NCBI GenBank assembly: GCA_016713365.1
Contig: JADJPG010000006.1
Coordinates: forward strand, 72,286 to 136,285
Direction: 5' to 3'
Origin: Verrucomicrobiota bacterium
GTDB lineage: Bacteria; Verrucomicrobiota; Verrucomicrobiia; Limisphaerales; JADJPG01
Length of the DNA stretch: 64,000 nucleotides
Shown: positions 18,594 to 26,904 of the stretch, one piece after another
How the letters are laid out: each line of letters starts with the position of its first letter
Numbering within the stretch: the first letter of the stretch is position 1
The notes under the pieces: generated by a model
Seen by the model: only the letters and a program-made list of their open reading frames with translations
What the model was told of the DNA's origin: nothing
Databases searched by the model: none
Program-made: the position numbers and the translations under genes

Positions 18594-21500
18594 CCGCCAG
18601 ATTCACCTTGCCTTGCGGTTCATCCGGCGCGGACGGTTTCATCAACCGAAGATCCAAAGCCGCCTTCCGCCCCTCGGACGTGATTTTCAGCATATTGTCT
18701 TCGCTGGGGTCAACCCGGCCTGTCCTCAATCTCTCGGCGCGGGCGGCGAGCGACTGAACGAATGCCTTGAGTTCCTCCGTGGCCGGCGCGTTGCGGATGG
18801 TCGGCTTTTCTCCGTCCAGCTTCGGGCGCGGCAAGTTGAGCATCGCGGCGGTTTGCACGTCGGCGGACTGGCGGAACATCTGCATCAGCTCCGGCACATT
18901 GATGAAGCGCGCGAAGCGGGTGTTGAGCCGGTAGCCCGCGCCGTCCGGCGAAAGTTCCATCGCGGTGACCGGCTCGCCGAACGTGGCTGCCCACGAATCG
19001 AAGTGATGCAGGTGGTGCTGTTTCAGTGCCTCGGGCTGGAGATACCGCTGCATGGTGAACATCTCGGCCATGCTGTTCGCGATGGGCGTGCCCGTGGCGA
19101 ACACCACACCGCCCCCGCCGTTGAGCGACTGGATGTGCCGGACTTTCAGATACATGTCGAAGGCCCTTTCGCTGGCTGTCTGCGGCAGCCCCGCGATGCG
19201 CGTCATCTTGGTAACGTAAAACAGGTTTTTGAAGTAGTGCGCTTCGTCCACGAAAACCCGGTCCACGCCAAGTTCCTCAAACGTAAGCGTATTGTCCTTC
19301 TTGTGCTCGGCGGCGAGGGCTTGCAGCTTGGCTTCCAGCCGCTTCTTGGCCTTCTCGATTTCTTTGACCAAGCGGCGATTCGAGGAATCGGCGTGCTGAC
19401 GCCTGATCATCTCCAACTCGTGAAGCTGTTCTTCAAAGAACCGCTCCTGCGTTTCGCGTGCCAGCGGAATGCGCTCAAATCCTGAGTGCGTGACGATGAC
19501 GGCATCCCAATTGCCCGTGGCGATGCGACTGAACAACTTCTTGCGGTTCTGCGATTCGAAGTCCTCCTTGCCCGCGACCAGGATGTTCGCGCCGGGATAC
19601 AACGTCAGCAGTTCGGTCGAAAACTGGCCGAGCATGTGGTTCGGAACGGAGAACATCGGCTTCCGGGCGAGGCCGAGCCGTTTCAACTCCATCGCCGCGG
19701 CGACCATCGTGAATGTCTTGCCCGCGCCGACGACGTGGGCGAGCAGCGTGTTCGGCGTTTGCAGGATGCGCCAGACGCCGGCCTTCTGGTGTCCGTGCAA
19801 CTCGATCGCCCCGCTCGCGCCGGGCAACGTCAGGTGATCGCCGTTGAACGTGCGGACGCGCGTGTGATTGAACGTGTCATTGTAGAGGCGACAAAGCCGA
19901 TCGCGACGCCCATCATCCGACCAAACCCACTCCTTGAACCGCTCTTTGATGCGCTCCTGTTTCTCGCGGGCGGCTTCGGTAGCCTGCGCATTGACCACCG
20001 GTTTGTCGTCCACCGTGTCATAGACCGTTGGTGTTTTGAGATTCAGGGCGTCTTCGATAAGTTCGAGCGCCGTGTATCGATCCGTACCCCAGTCGGTCGT
20101 ATTGGCGGTTGCGCCCCTGGCTTCCCAATTCGCGTTGAGGTGCCAGGTGCCGAGCGCGTGGACGTGGCCGACCTCGACGCCGGAAGGAATGTTCAAAAGC
20201 TGATTGGTAAAATCCTTCACGTCGCTAAACGGAAGCCAAGCCGACCCCAACCGCACATCAATCTCGGTCGCTGCCAGATCAGCGGGCTGCACCGACTTCA
20301 ATGCCTCGACGTTCTCGGCGAAACGCGGATCGGTCAGGGCGGCGGCATCGGCGACCGCCAGTTTTTCCCGCACGTTGCCGGACAGATATTGATCGTCAGT
20401 CTCCCATTCGTTCGTTTGTGGATTGCGGAAGATCACCCCCTTCAAGTCGGGGAGGAATTCCTCAACCGGCTGGTTCAGCAAGCCCGCCATGCGGTCGAGG
20501 TCCACGCCGCCACACTCATTCAAGCTCACGAGCAACGCTTCCTTGGGCGTTTCGACGGACTCCACCGGCTGCCGGTGGTGAATCGTCCGCTCCGTGAAGA
20601 TGGTCGCCTTGGTCGCCCGCTTGGTTTCGTCGTTGTAGGTCTCCAGCGAAAGCAGCAGCGGCAAATCCGGGTCGCCGTCGAAGGCGCGTTGGTTGGCGCG
20701 GAGATTCAGCGGGCCAAACCGGGCGGTGAACCGGTCGTAAGCGATGTTGAGTTGCTGGCGCGTTTCAACGACTCGCTCTTCCGGGCTGCCGTCCACCTGG
20801 GCGCGCAGACAGTCGCGCACCGCGTCACGCACTTGAATCATACCGCGAATTCGCGAGCGGGTTTCGGACGGCAAATCGTTCAGCGGACGGAGAACGTTTT
20901 CCTCACGGAGGCAAACGATTCCATCGTGAACACAAAAGGCGTTGGGTTTAACGACGTCCGGCGCAGGAATGGTTTCCTCGATGTTGGGCTCGGCGATGTG
21001 GTGAGCGTGGGCCTGATAGATACCTAGCGGCAGGCGCTCAATCGCTTGCGCCAAAGCGTCCGCCAGGCTTCGGCCATCCGGCTCCAGCGTCGGCTCATGG
21101 TCGCGATACATCCGTCCGGTCAATCGCAGCCGGCCGAGCATCATCTCCGGTCGGGCGGCAAAGTATTCGTTGATGGTGAACGCTTCGCCGAGGTCGTTCG
21201 TGTAGCTCGCGGTCGCCTTCCAAGCCGGACCGGTGGGCGACTCACCGCGGCGCAGCTTGCGCAGCATCACAATATCGGTCGTGACCTCCGTGCCGGCGTT
21301 GCGTTTGAAGGCGTCGTTCGGAAGACGGATGGCGCCGAGGAGCTCCGCTCGTTCACGGAGCAGTTCGCGCAGCGTCGAATTCAGTTTGTCCATCGTGCCC
21401 CGCGACGTGATGAACATCACCAGACCGCCCGGACGCACTTTCTCGAGTGCCGACGCAAAGAAGTAATCGTGAATTGGCAGCTTGAGGCTGTTCCACCTTG

Positions 21501-22200
21501 GGTCATGAACGGTGTAATCGCCAAACGGAACGTTGGAGATGGCGAGATCGTAGAATCCATCAGCGAGCTTCGTTCGCTCGAATGGTTGCGCACGAATGTC
21601 GGCGTCCGGATAAAGCGCTTTGGCAATGCGTACCGTCAGCGGATCGATCTCGACCGCTGTGACAGTGGTGCGTCGCAGCATGTCCTCCGGCATGAGGCCG
21701 ATGAAATGCCCAATGCCGCACGCGGGTTCGAGGACGCGCCCGCCTTGGAAGCCGAATCGCGCGGTGGCCTGATACATCGCGCCGATGACGGTGGGCGACG
21801 TGTAGTGGGCATTAAGCGTGGTCGAACGCGCCTGCTCAAACTCCTCCTCGGAGAGGTTGGCGTTGAGGGCAGCACGTTCCTTGGCCCATTCGCGGTTGTA
21901 GTCATCAAAGACCTGTGGCATCGCGCCCCAACCCACGTATTGGACCAGCGCGGCTTTTTCTTCGGTGGTCGCTGGCCGCTCCTGTGCATCCAGGGCGCGG
22001 AGCGTCTCGATGGCTTTCAGATTCTGCTGAAACTTCTGCTTCGGCCCTCCATCGCCCAGACGGTCGGCTTCCGTGATGCGGTAACTGTTGGGATTGCGGG
22101 GAGGCTCTTCAGTTTTCCTAACGCGGCGGCCGTAGGCCGATTGGCCGGCGGCTAGGCCTCGGGTGGGAGCAGGAGGTATTTCTCCCGCACCATTTCCCAC
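18487..22200 (-). CDS. N6-adenine methylase / SNF2-type helicase fusion, main part
   Basis: The start is unsure: the frame is open to 22659, but the first ~150 residues overlap the TnpV-like gene, and GTG at 22200 (VGNGAGEIPP) is one candidate. Domains in order: a methylase with SAM motif LEPACGIGHFIGLMP and catalytic motif SNVPFGDY (NPPF-like, with Val for Pro); then a helicase with Walker A HVVGAGKTF, DEAH box VDRVFVDEAHYFKNL and motif III VVFATGTPIANSMAE. Such proteins are common on conjugative elements and phages; they may modify or protect element DNA. The last ~40 residues (VQARAFRPACVLRPLY) are out of frame; an extra C near 18590 shifts it into the next fragment. Confidence 0.82.
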   Translation of the reverse strand: MGNGAGEIPPAPTRGLAAGQSAYGRRVRKTEEPPRNPNSYRITEADRLGDGGPKQKFQQNLKAIETLRALDAQERPATTEEKAALVQYVGWGAMPQVFDDYNREWAKERAALNANLSEEEFEQARSTTLNAHYTSPTVIGAMYQATARFGFQGGRVLEPACGIGHFIGLMPEDMLRRTTVTAVEIDPLTVRIAKALYPDADIRAQPFERTKLADGFYDLAISNVPFGDYTVHDPRWNSLKLPIHDYFFASALEKVRPGGLVMFITSRGTMDKLNSTLRELLRERAELLGAIRLPNDAFKRNAGTEVTTDIVMLRKLRRGESPTGPAWKATASYTNDLGEAFTINEYFAARPEMMLGRLRLTGRMYRDHEPTLEPDGRSLADALAQAIERLPLGIYQAHAHHIAEPNIEETIPAPDVVKPNAFCVHDGIVCLREENVLRPLNDLPSETRSRIRGMIQVRDAVRDCLRAQVDGSPEERVVETRQQLNIAYDRFTARFGPLNLRANQRAFDGDPDLPLLLSLETYNDETKRATKATIFTERTIHHRQPVESVETPKEALLVSLNECGGVDLDRMAGLLNQPVEEFLPDLKGVIFRNPQTNEWETDDQYLSGNVREKLAVADAAALTDPRFAENVEALKSVQPADLAATEIDVRLGSAWLPFSDVKDFTNQLLNIPSGVEVGHVHALGTWHLNANWEARGATANTTDWGTDRYTALELIEDALNLKTPTVYDTVDDKPVVNAQATEAAREKQERIKERFKEWVWSDDGRRDRLCRLYNDTFNHTRVRTFNGDHLTLPGASGAIELHGHQKAGVWRILQTPNTLLAHVVGAGKTFTMVAAAMELKRLGLARKPMFSVPNHMLGQFSTELLTLYPGANILVAGKEDFESQNRKKLFSRIATGNWDAVIVTHSGFERIPLARETQERFFEEQLHELEMIRRQHADSSNRRLVKEIEKAKKRLEAKLQALAAEHKKDNTLTFEELGVDRVFVDEAHYFKNLFYVTKMTRIAGLPQTASERAFDMYLKVRHIQSLNGGGGVVFATGTPIANSMAEMFTMQRYLQPEALKQHHLHHFDSWAATFGEPVTAMELSPDGAGYRLNTRFARFINVPELMQMFRQSADVQTAAMLNLPRPKLDGEKPTIRNAPATEELKAFVQSLAARAERLRTGRVDPSEDNMLKITSEGRKAALDLRLMKPSAPDEPQGKVNLAVEKIFRNLAGVQARAFRPACVLRPLYAKRPRLLRL

Positions 22201-22442
22201 GCTTGCGTCTGGGCCTGCTGCGCCGTTGACCCCTGCTGCATCAAACGTGTGCGGAGCGTGGCCATTTCGTCCTTCGTCTTCTCCTCTGCCTCCAGAAGCA
22301 TCTGGTGCAGGATGCGTTTCCGCTCCAGTTCGCGAACCATCTTCGGGCGGTGTTCCCGCCAGTGTTTCTCGGCCAGCCGGCCGTATTGCGTCAACGGTGT
22401 CATAAGCGGTTTGTCTTTCGCCGAAGAGATCCAGCTGCTCAT
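22152..22442 (-). CDS. TnpV-like protein
   Basis: A 96-residue helical protein. The core (TQYGRLAEKHWREHRPKMVR and MLLEAEEKTKDEMATLRTRL) resembles TnpV-family proteins, which share a GRL...W..H....L pattern and accompany mobile elements; their biochemical role is unclear. ATG at 22442 has an AGGA four bases upstream and is used here; ATG at 22406 (MTPLTQYGRL) is an alternative. Its 3' end overlaps the presumed start of the methylase/helicase on the same strand, so translation is probably coupled. Confidence 0.6.
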   Translation of the reverse strand: MSSWISSAKDKPLMTPLTQYGRLAEKHWREHRPKMVRELERKRILHQMLLEAEEKTKDEMATLRTRLMQQGSTAQQAQTQAWEMVREKYLLLPPEA

Positions 22443-22487
22443 CCGTTCCTGTTCTGATTTCGCCGGATGGCCATGCGCTTGGTCGCC

Positions 22488-22715
22488 TTACGGCCGGAAC
22501 AGTTCGTTTACCTCCACCCCGAGCACCGCAGCGAAGGCGTAGGCGTGTTTGTCGGTGGAAACGGAGCGCAACGTCTCGATGTTGGCGAGAATGTCGCGTG
22601 TGATCTTGAGGTCGGGAAAGCGCACCTGCAGCTTCGCGACGAACACATCCTGCGTCCACGCCCGCTGCCAGCGGAGCCGGGCGATCTTGCGGCCAATGAG
22701 GTTCGACCCGTTCAT
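22488..22715 (-). CDS. XRE-type helix-turn-helix regulator (minus side)
   Basis: A 75-residue protein from ATG 22715 (NGSNLIGRKIARLRWQRAWT) with the Cro/CI layout: IGRKIARLRWQRAWTQDVFV is helices 1-2, then LKITRDILANIETLRSVSTD (recognition helix region), and LGVEVNELF at the end as in XRE domains. The frame extends to 22766 but the added residues are polar and unlikely. It diverges from another HTH gene at 22799, and the two probably share the palindromic operator between them. Confidence 0.75.
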   Translation of the reverse strand: MNGSNLIGRKIARLRWQRAWTQDVFVAKLQVRFPDLKITRDILANIETLRSVSTDKHAYAFAAVLGVEVNELFRP

Positions 22716-22748
22716 CCCACCTCCCCGGTTGCCATGCGGAATGAAGGA

Positions 22749-22780
22749 TTGCACCAATCTGGACATCCCATATTATGGGA
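22749..22780. promoter_or_regulatory. Palindromic operator and overlapping promoter between divergent HTH genes
   Basis: TCCCATATTATGGGA (22766-22780) is a perfect 7-1-7 inverted repeat centred on T22773. It embeds a -10-like TATTAT (22771-22776), and TTGCAC (22749-22754) sits 16 bases upstream as a -35 for the plus-strand gene at 22799. A repressor bound here would block that promoter directly, a classic autoregulation layout for XRE genes. Which of the two neighbouring HTH proteins binds it cannot be told. Confidence 0.65.
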
Positions 22781-22798
22781 CAACTCGGCGAAAAAAAT

Positions 22799-23227
22799 AT
22801 GAGTTATCTCAGCACCGCCTTGAAGCGCATCAGCGAACGGCATGGTCTCAAGCAGGCCGATGTCGTTCGTGAATCCGGCCTCACGCGCAGCCATGTCTCC
22901 CGCCTGTTCACCGGCGATCAGCGCTGGATTTACGACGCCGACATGGCGGCCATTTTGCATGTCTTCCGAAAGTATCCGGGCGAACAGTCCGAGCTCGTGG
23001 CCGCGCGTTGCCTGGACGTTCGCAATGGACCGGGTTCGGATCGGGTCACGATTACCATCGAGGGCGAGGAAAGCTCCCGGCGGTCGGGTCGTGCGGCAGG
23101 CGGGGATCATGTGGAGTTGAGTCATGAAACAGAACGTGCGTTGGCGTGGTTGCGCAGCCAGTGTCCGCTCAACGCGGACCTTGAGAAACACCTGGTGGGT
23201 TATGCCCGGCTGACGGGCATGAAGTAG
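22799..23227 (+). CDS. XRE-family transcriptional regulator (plus side)
   Basis: From ATG 22799 (SYLSTALKRISERHGLKQAD) this is 142 residues. The N-terminal HTH (LKQADVVRESGLTRSHVSRL) is a good Cro/CI-type domain. The rest is a helical region with no recognised fold, ending ECPLN-like SQCPLNADLEKHLVGYARLT. An in-frame ATG at 22775 falls inside the operator and is less likely. It probably controls element genes together with the divergent HTH protein. Confidence 0.8.
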   Translation: MSYLSTALKRISERHGLKQADVVRESGLTRSHVSRLFTGDQRWIYDADMAAILHVFRKYPGEQSELVAARCLDVRNGPGSDRVTITIEGEESSRRSGRAAGGDHVELSHETERALAWLRSQCPLNADLEKHLVGYARLTGMK

Positions 23228-23465
23228 ACGGCACCGCCGTCCGGCGTCGGAGGACTGGGCGCAGATAGATGCGACGTGTTCGTTCGTTCTTCAGGCGGGA
23301 CTTGAAGAAGAAGCAGAGACCGCGTTCCCACTTGCGCGCGGCGCGCGAGACTTCCAGCAGTTCACTCCGCTTGGCGCCCCGCACCATGCCCATCAGGGCG
23401 CGGATCAATTCCTTCTCCCCGTCCGGCAAGGTGCTCCACCAACGATGATCAGTAGTTGTTTTCAT
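23169..23465 (-). CDS. Small basic protein of unknown function
   Basis: The first ~70 residues (TTDHRWWSTLPDGEKELIRA, SELLEVSRAARKWERGLCFF) look protein-like: a short helix-rich, basic sequence ending KNERTRRIYLRPVLRRR. The final 20 residues overlap the 3' end of the convergent HTH gene. No family recognised. No strong ribosome-binding site is seen before ATG 23465, so the gene is possible rather than certain. Confidence 0.42.
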   Translation of the reverse strand: MKTTTDHRWWSTLPDGEKELIRALMGMVRGAKRSELLEVSRAARKWERGLCFFFKSRLKNERTRRIYLRPVLRRRTAVPSTSCPSAGHNPPGVSQGPR

Positions 23466-23561
23466 CTTGGATCACTTTCTACCCCATCCACAGGGACAAC
23501 CATGGGGCTGCACTCGCATGATTTGGAAAAAGTTGTTCACAACATCTCCTCCCTGCTCCGC

Positions 23562-24623
23562 TCACAGCGTTTCATACCGACTGGATAACGCCCGAGCAAT
23601 CGCTCCCAGCCGTTCCACAAGAGGGCTCGGCTGAATGACGGTCGCGTGAGCGCCCCAGCCCAGCACCCAACGTTCGACTTCCTCCAGACCGCTCAGGCGT
23701 AACCGAACGCGGGACTCGCCGCCCGGCAGTTCCATCAGCTCCATGCTGGGATGCCATCGGCGTCCGCGCAGTTGATCGGTCGCCCACGCATCGAACTCGA
23801 TGACGACATCGTAGTCATTCCGCCCACTCATCACGGAGAGACTTCCCCTGAGGTAGCGGCTGATGTCGAAGTCGTGCGGCTTCTCAAACGGAACTTCCAA
23901 TCGCGCCACTTGATTCATGCGGGAGACCGCGAAGGTCCGAATCTCCCGCCGGTCGACATCATGCCCGATGACGTACCACCGTTGATCGCAACAGGTCAGA
24001 TGATAGGGATGCAGGAACCGGGCGGCCGCCGATCTCTCGCCAGGCTTGCGGTAGGTGAACCGCAACGCCCGCCGGTGCTGGACCGACGCAGCCACCATCT
24101 CCATCACCTGCGGATCGGACTCCTCCGGACCCAAGGGACGGAAGGACAAATCCGCTTCCGGTTCGGTGTGTCCCTCCAAACCGCTCCGTTGTCCGGTCAG
24201 TTTGTGAACCGCAGTCCGCAGCGGCGCGCGAAAGGGTGTCTCGCCATATTGGCTGACCGCCTTGTCTGCGACCACCAGTGCGAAGCGTTCTTCGGCATTG
24301 ATCGTGGGAACGCCCGGTAGTTGTTTAACCGGTGCCGCATAAAAGTACCCGCGCCGTTGCCGGTGATACTCAATGGGCAGCTGCCAATGGACTCGCATCC
24401 ATTCGATGTCGCGCTTGATGGTCTTGGGTGACACCTCAAACTCCCGCGCCAGCCGGTGGACATTCGGATGCCGCTGGGCGGAGATGAGTTGATGAATGCC
24501 CAGCAGCCGTTCGGTCGCATTGCGACTGACGGAAACGGGCTTGTGGTTGGACGAGGGGACGATGGTCTCACGAAGAATCCGTTCCTCCTGGGCATCGCCC
24601 TGCATAACAGGGTTCTTGCTCAT
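23562..24623 (-). CDS. WYL-domain transcriptional regulator
   Basis: About 353 residues from ATG 24623. The N-terminus holds an HTH of the DeoR/HTH_11 kind (SAQRHPNVHRLAREFEVSPK, TIKRDIEWM). The middle is a WYL domain with QHRRALRFTYRKPGERSAAA, RFLHPYHLTCCDQRWYVIGH and DVDRREIRTFAVSRM, and the C-terminus is a WCX-type extension (LSGLEEVERWVLGWGAHATV). WYL proteins sense nucleotide or nucleic-acid ligands and often control defence or mobile-element genes. Here it sits at the 3' end of the T4SS operon on the same strand and may regulate transfer. Confidence 0.88.
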   Translation of the reverse strand: MSKNPVMQGDAQEERILRETIVPSSNHKPVSVSRNATERLLGIHQLISAQRHPNVHRLAREFEVSPKTIKRDIEWMRVHWQLPIEYHRQRRGYFYAAPVKQLPGVPTINAEERFALVVADKAVSQYGETPFRAPLRTAVHKLTGQRSGLEGHTEPEADLSFRPLGPEESDPQVMEMVAASVQHRRALRFTYRKPGERSAAARFLHPYHLTCCDQRWYVIGHDVDRREIRTFAVSRMNQVARLEVPFEKPHDFDISRYLRGSLSVMSGRNDYDVVIEFDAWATDQLRGRRWHPSMELMELPGGESRVRLRLSGLEEVERWVLGWGAHATVIQPSPLVERLGAIARALSSRYETL

Positions 24624-24740
24624 GCCTACACTCTTTATCACAGCCACCAGGACAATGGCTGTCCAATGGTGGGAGTTTTACAAACGCCTCCCCTGCCCTC
24701 GCGCCCCGGCCCACCAATGGCGATGCCGGGGCGCTCCTGG

Positions 24741-25145
24741 TCAGACGCCCACGGATTCCGTGCGCGTTTGTTGTCCCTGCGTCCGCGCGATCGTGCGACG
24801 CGCCGAACGGGCGATCTGCGCGATGACGTTTTCCTTCTGATCTTCCGGCAGATCTTTCACCAGCAGATCATAGGCGCGTTTCATCTCCGGATTGCGGTTG
24901 ATCTGCTTGAGCAGCCCGTCCCGGATTCGCTGCTGCCGGTCGAGCTCGCGCACTTCGTTGAGGACGACGCTGCGTTCCAGTCGCTCGCGCGGCATCGCCT
25001 GGACGTAGGCCCAATACTTGGGGTTTTCTTTGATGTAGGTATCAATCTTCGCATCCACTTCCGGGTTGCTCCGGAAGGTGGGCTGATCGGTCGGGGCGGC
25101 AGCGCCGCTGGCGCCGGCTGGCGCCGAGGATTTCGGTTTGCTCAT
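24741..25145 (-). CDS. Small soluble protein at the end of the T4SS operon
   Basis: From ATG 25145 (SKPKSSAPAGASGAAAPTDQ) this is 134 residues: an Ala/Pro-rich flexible start and then a charged helical body (NPEVDAKIDTYIKENPKYWA, RSVVLNEVRELDRQQRIRDG) with no signal peptide or membrane segment. I do not recognise the family. It follows the lipoprotein gene by about 80 bases and is likely co-transcribed with the T4SS genes. Confidence 0.65.
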   Translation of the reverse strand: MSKPKSSAPAGASGAAAPTDQPTFRSNPEVDAKIDTYIKENPKYWAYVQAMPRERLERSVVLNEVRELDRQQRIRDGLLKQINRNPEMKRAYDLLVKDLPEDQKENVIAQIARSARRTIARTQGQQTRTESVGV

Positions 25146-25227
25146 AACGATTCGGGTTGGTTGGCACGGCTTGGACCGTGTTCGCCGGCGGGGAGATGGC
25201 TTCTCCCCAATTCCCGGCAAAGTATCT

Positions 25228-25804
25228 TCAAGGTTTCGTGCTGCTCCCAGGCACGAGGGTCGGCGGCTCGTTGGTCGTCAGGGCCGACGCCGATAGTTTT
25301 TGGAGTTCACGCTGAAACTCCGCGATCCGTTGTTCGTTGGTGGAAAGGCGGACCTGGAGGAACGACTGGTTTCGAGCCACCTGCTTCATCTCGCCCAGCA
25401 GCGTTTGGAGTTCACGGTAGGACTGCGCGAGCTTCGCCGCTTCGTTCATGACCCGCGCCGTCGTCTCACGTTGACGATTCATTTCCGCAATCAGCGCATC
25501 ATTGGTCAGCGGAGTTGCCGCAGCGGCATCAGGCGGCGGGTTCAAGAGCGGAATGGTCTGGTTCGACCCGAGATGGAGATTCCAACGCGCGGAGACTTCG
25601 ACGCGATGGATCGGGTGTTGTTCGTGCATCGTCCCCGGTTGATTCGGATCGATGTAGCGGCCCAGATGATAGGCGCGGACCACTTCGCCATAACGCACCG
25701 ATTCGAGAGGCTCGACGGCCAGCGGCGGCGGGCCGAAGTGCCACCGGCGAATGCGACGCGCACGAGGCAATGAACAACAAGGGGATCAAGGCGAAGAGTT
25801 TCAT
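25228..25804 (-). CDS. T4SS-operon lipoprotein with coiled coil (one frameshift)
   Basis: ATG 25804 overlaps the stop of the VirB10-like gene (ATGA) and encodes a textbook lipoprotein signal, MKLFALIPLLFIASCASHSP. The body is in the next frame: HFGPPPLAVEPLESVRYGEV, then VSARWNLHLGSNQTIPLLNP and a coiled coil (NEAAKLAQSYRELQTLLGEM). One added or missing base near 25755 joins them. As sequenced, the body can only start from TTG 25770 and lacks its signal. An outer-membrane or periplasmic accessory of the secretion channel is likely. Confidence 0.7.
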
Positions 25805-26904
25805 GGTTGGTGCGGTGAGTTTGCTGGAAGCCGGTCGCCGGCAGGTGTGCCAGCTACCCCGAGACCGGGATTGCTCGGGCTCTCCTCCAAGAATGGTTTC
25901 CACTGTCCGCCAATCGCTGCGTCGCTGCGGTCGATCGTTTGGAGGACGTAGATATAGAATTGTTTCCCGCTCGGCACCCGGACGTAGAACCCATCGCGCT
26001 GAATCGTGTCGTAGATGCGTTGGGCATACACCGAAAGAACCTTCTCCGCTCCTTTGAACGGCGCGTTGTTCAACGATCGGCTGTCGACCGAACCGAAGAT
26101 GGTTTGTTCCTTCTCCGTCAACGCACTGGCGGCGCCCGCCAGAAACGTGGCGGCAAACAGTTTAATCTCTGCCAGATTGTCGGACTTGAGCAGGCGCCCG
26201 CGCAGCCCCGCGCTGCCATCGGTAATACCCCACCTTTCCTGATCGCCGGAGAACTCGCGGTCGAGCGCAATGCCTTTCAGCCGGAGTTCCTCGCCGGTCT
26301 GCCAGACGAAGGTCCAGTTGTTGCCGCTGGCGATGCGTTCGCGGTGCCGGTCGGTCTGCGCGGTGCCGTGAACTTCCGTCCCCGCCGGAATTACCAGCTT
26401 CCCGGCGTGATAAATGTTCTCGGTCACCAGTCCAATGATCGGCGTTTGGATCGATGCCGAGTCGACGGTGATGACGATTTCACAGGCGATCAACCGCCCA
26501 TACGGGGCGTAGGTGTCGCCGAGCATTTTTGGTTCTGGCACACCCGCCGTGGCATCTCCGAACAGACTAATCGGGGCAAGCACTGGCGGCGGCGGGTTGG
26601 GTTCAGGCCTCGCGAGATCGACCACGACTTTCGTCAGCTCATTGGTCTTCGCCGGTGCCGCAGGCCGCTCCGGTTTGGGCGTTGGCGGGCGATAGGGTTG
26701 CATCGGGCGTTCGATGCTTTGCACGATTTGCGGACGATCCGTCGCATTGCTCGCAAGGCTGGTCACGCGCACGTCCATGTCGTCGCTGTTCGAGCGATCT
26801 CGAAACACGCTGAACAACACCAGTCCCCCACCAAAGATCGCCGCAAACAACAGCAGCTTGCCGCTGCCGGTCTTGAAGAAGTTCAGAAAGTCGCGCGGCT
26901 TCAT
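25801..26904 (-). CDS. VirB10/TrbI-like T4SS protein
   Basis: The 367 residues have the VirB10 architecture: short cytoplasmic N-terminus, one membrane helix (SGKLLLFAAIFGGGLVLFSV), a Pro-rich periplasmic linker (RPPTPKPERPAAPAKTN), and a C-terminal beta-barrel domain with YAPYGRLIACEIVITVDSAS and AGKLVIPAGTEVHGTAQTDR (the P-A-G-T-E/R-motif of TrbI proteins). VirB10 spans the envelope and links the inner-membrane ATPases to the outer-membrane pore. It overlaps the VirB9-like gene upstream by four bases. Confidence 0.88.
   Translation of the reverse strand: MKPRDFLNFFKTGSGKLLLFAAIFGGGLVLFSVFRDRSNSDDMDVRVTSLASNATDRPQIVQSIERPMQPYRPPTPKPERPAAPAKTNELTKVVVDLARPEPNPPPPVLAPISLFGDATAGVPEPKMLGDTYAPYGRLIACEIVITVDSASIQTPIIGLVTENIYHAGKLVIPAGTEVHGTAQTDRHRERIASGNNWTFVWQTGEELRLKGIALDREFSGDQERWGITDGSAGLRGRLLKSDNLAEIKLFAATFLAGAASALTEKEQTIFGSVDSRSLNNAPFKGAEKVLSVYAQRIYDTIQRDGFYVRVPSGKQFYIYVLQTIDRSDAAIGGQWKPFLEESPSNPGLGVAGTPAGDRLPANSPHQP

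Noticed and set aside
19486..21027. Long plus-strand open frame of 513 codons inside the methylase/helicase gene
   Set aside because: Antisense shadow of a gene with clear conserved motifs; its translation is Arg/Gly-rich with no domain.
17301..22200. Methylase/helicase considered as the element's relaxase
   Set aside because: No HUH or other relaxase motif; all recognised motifs are methylase or SNF2-type helicase.
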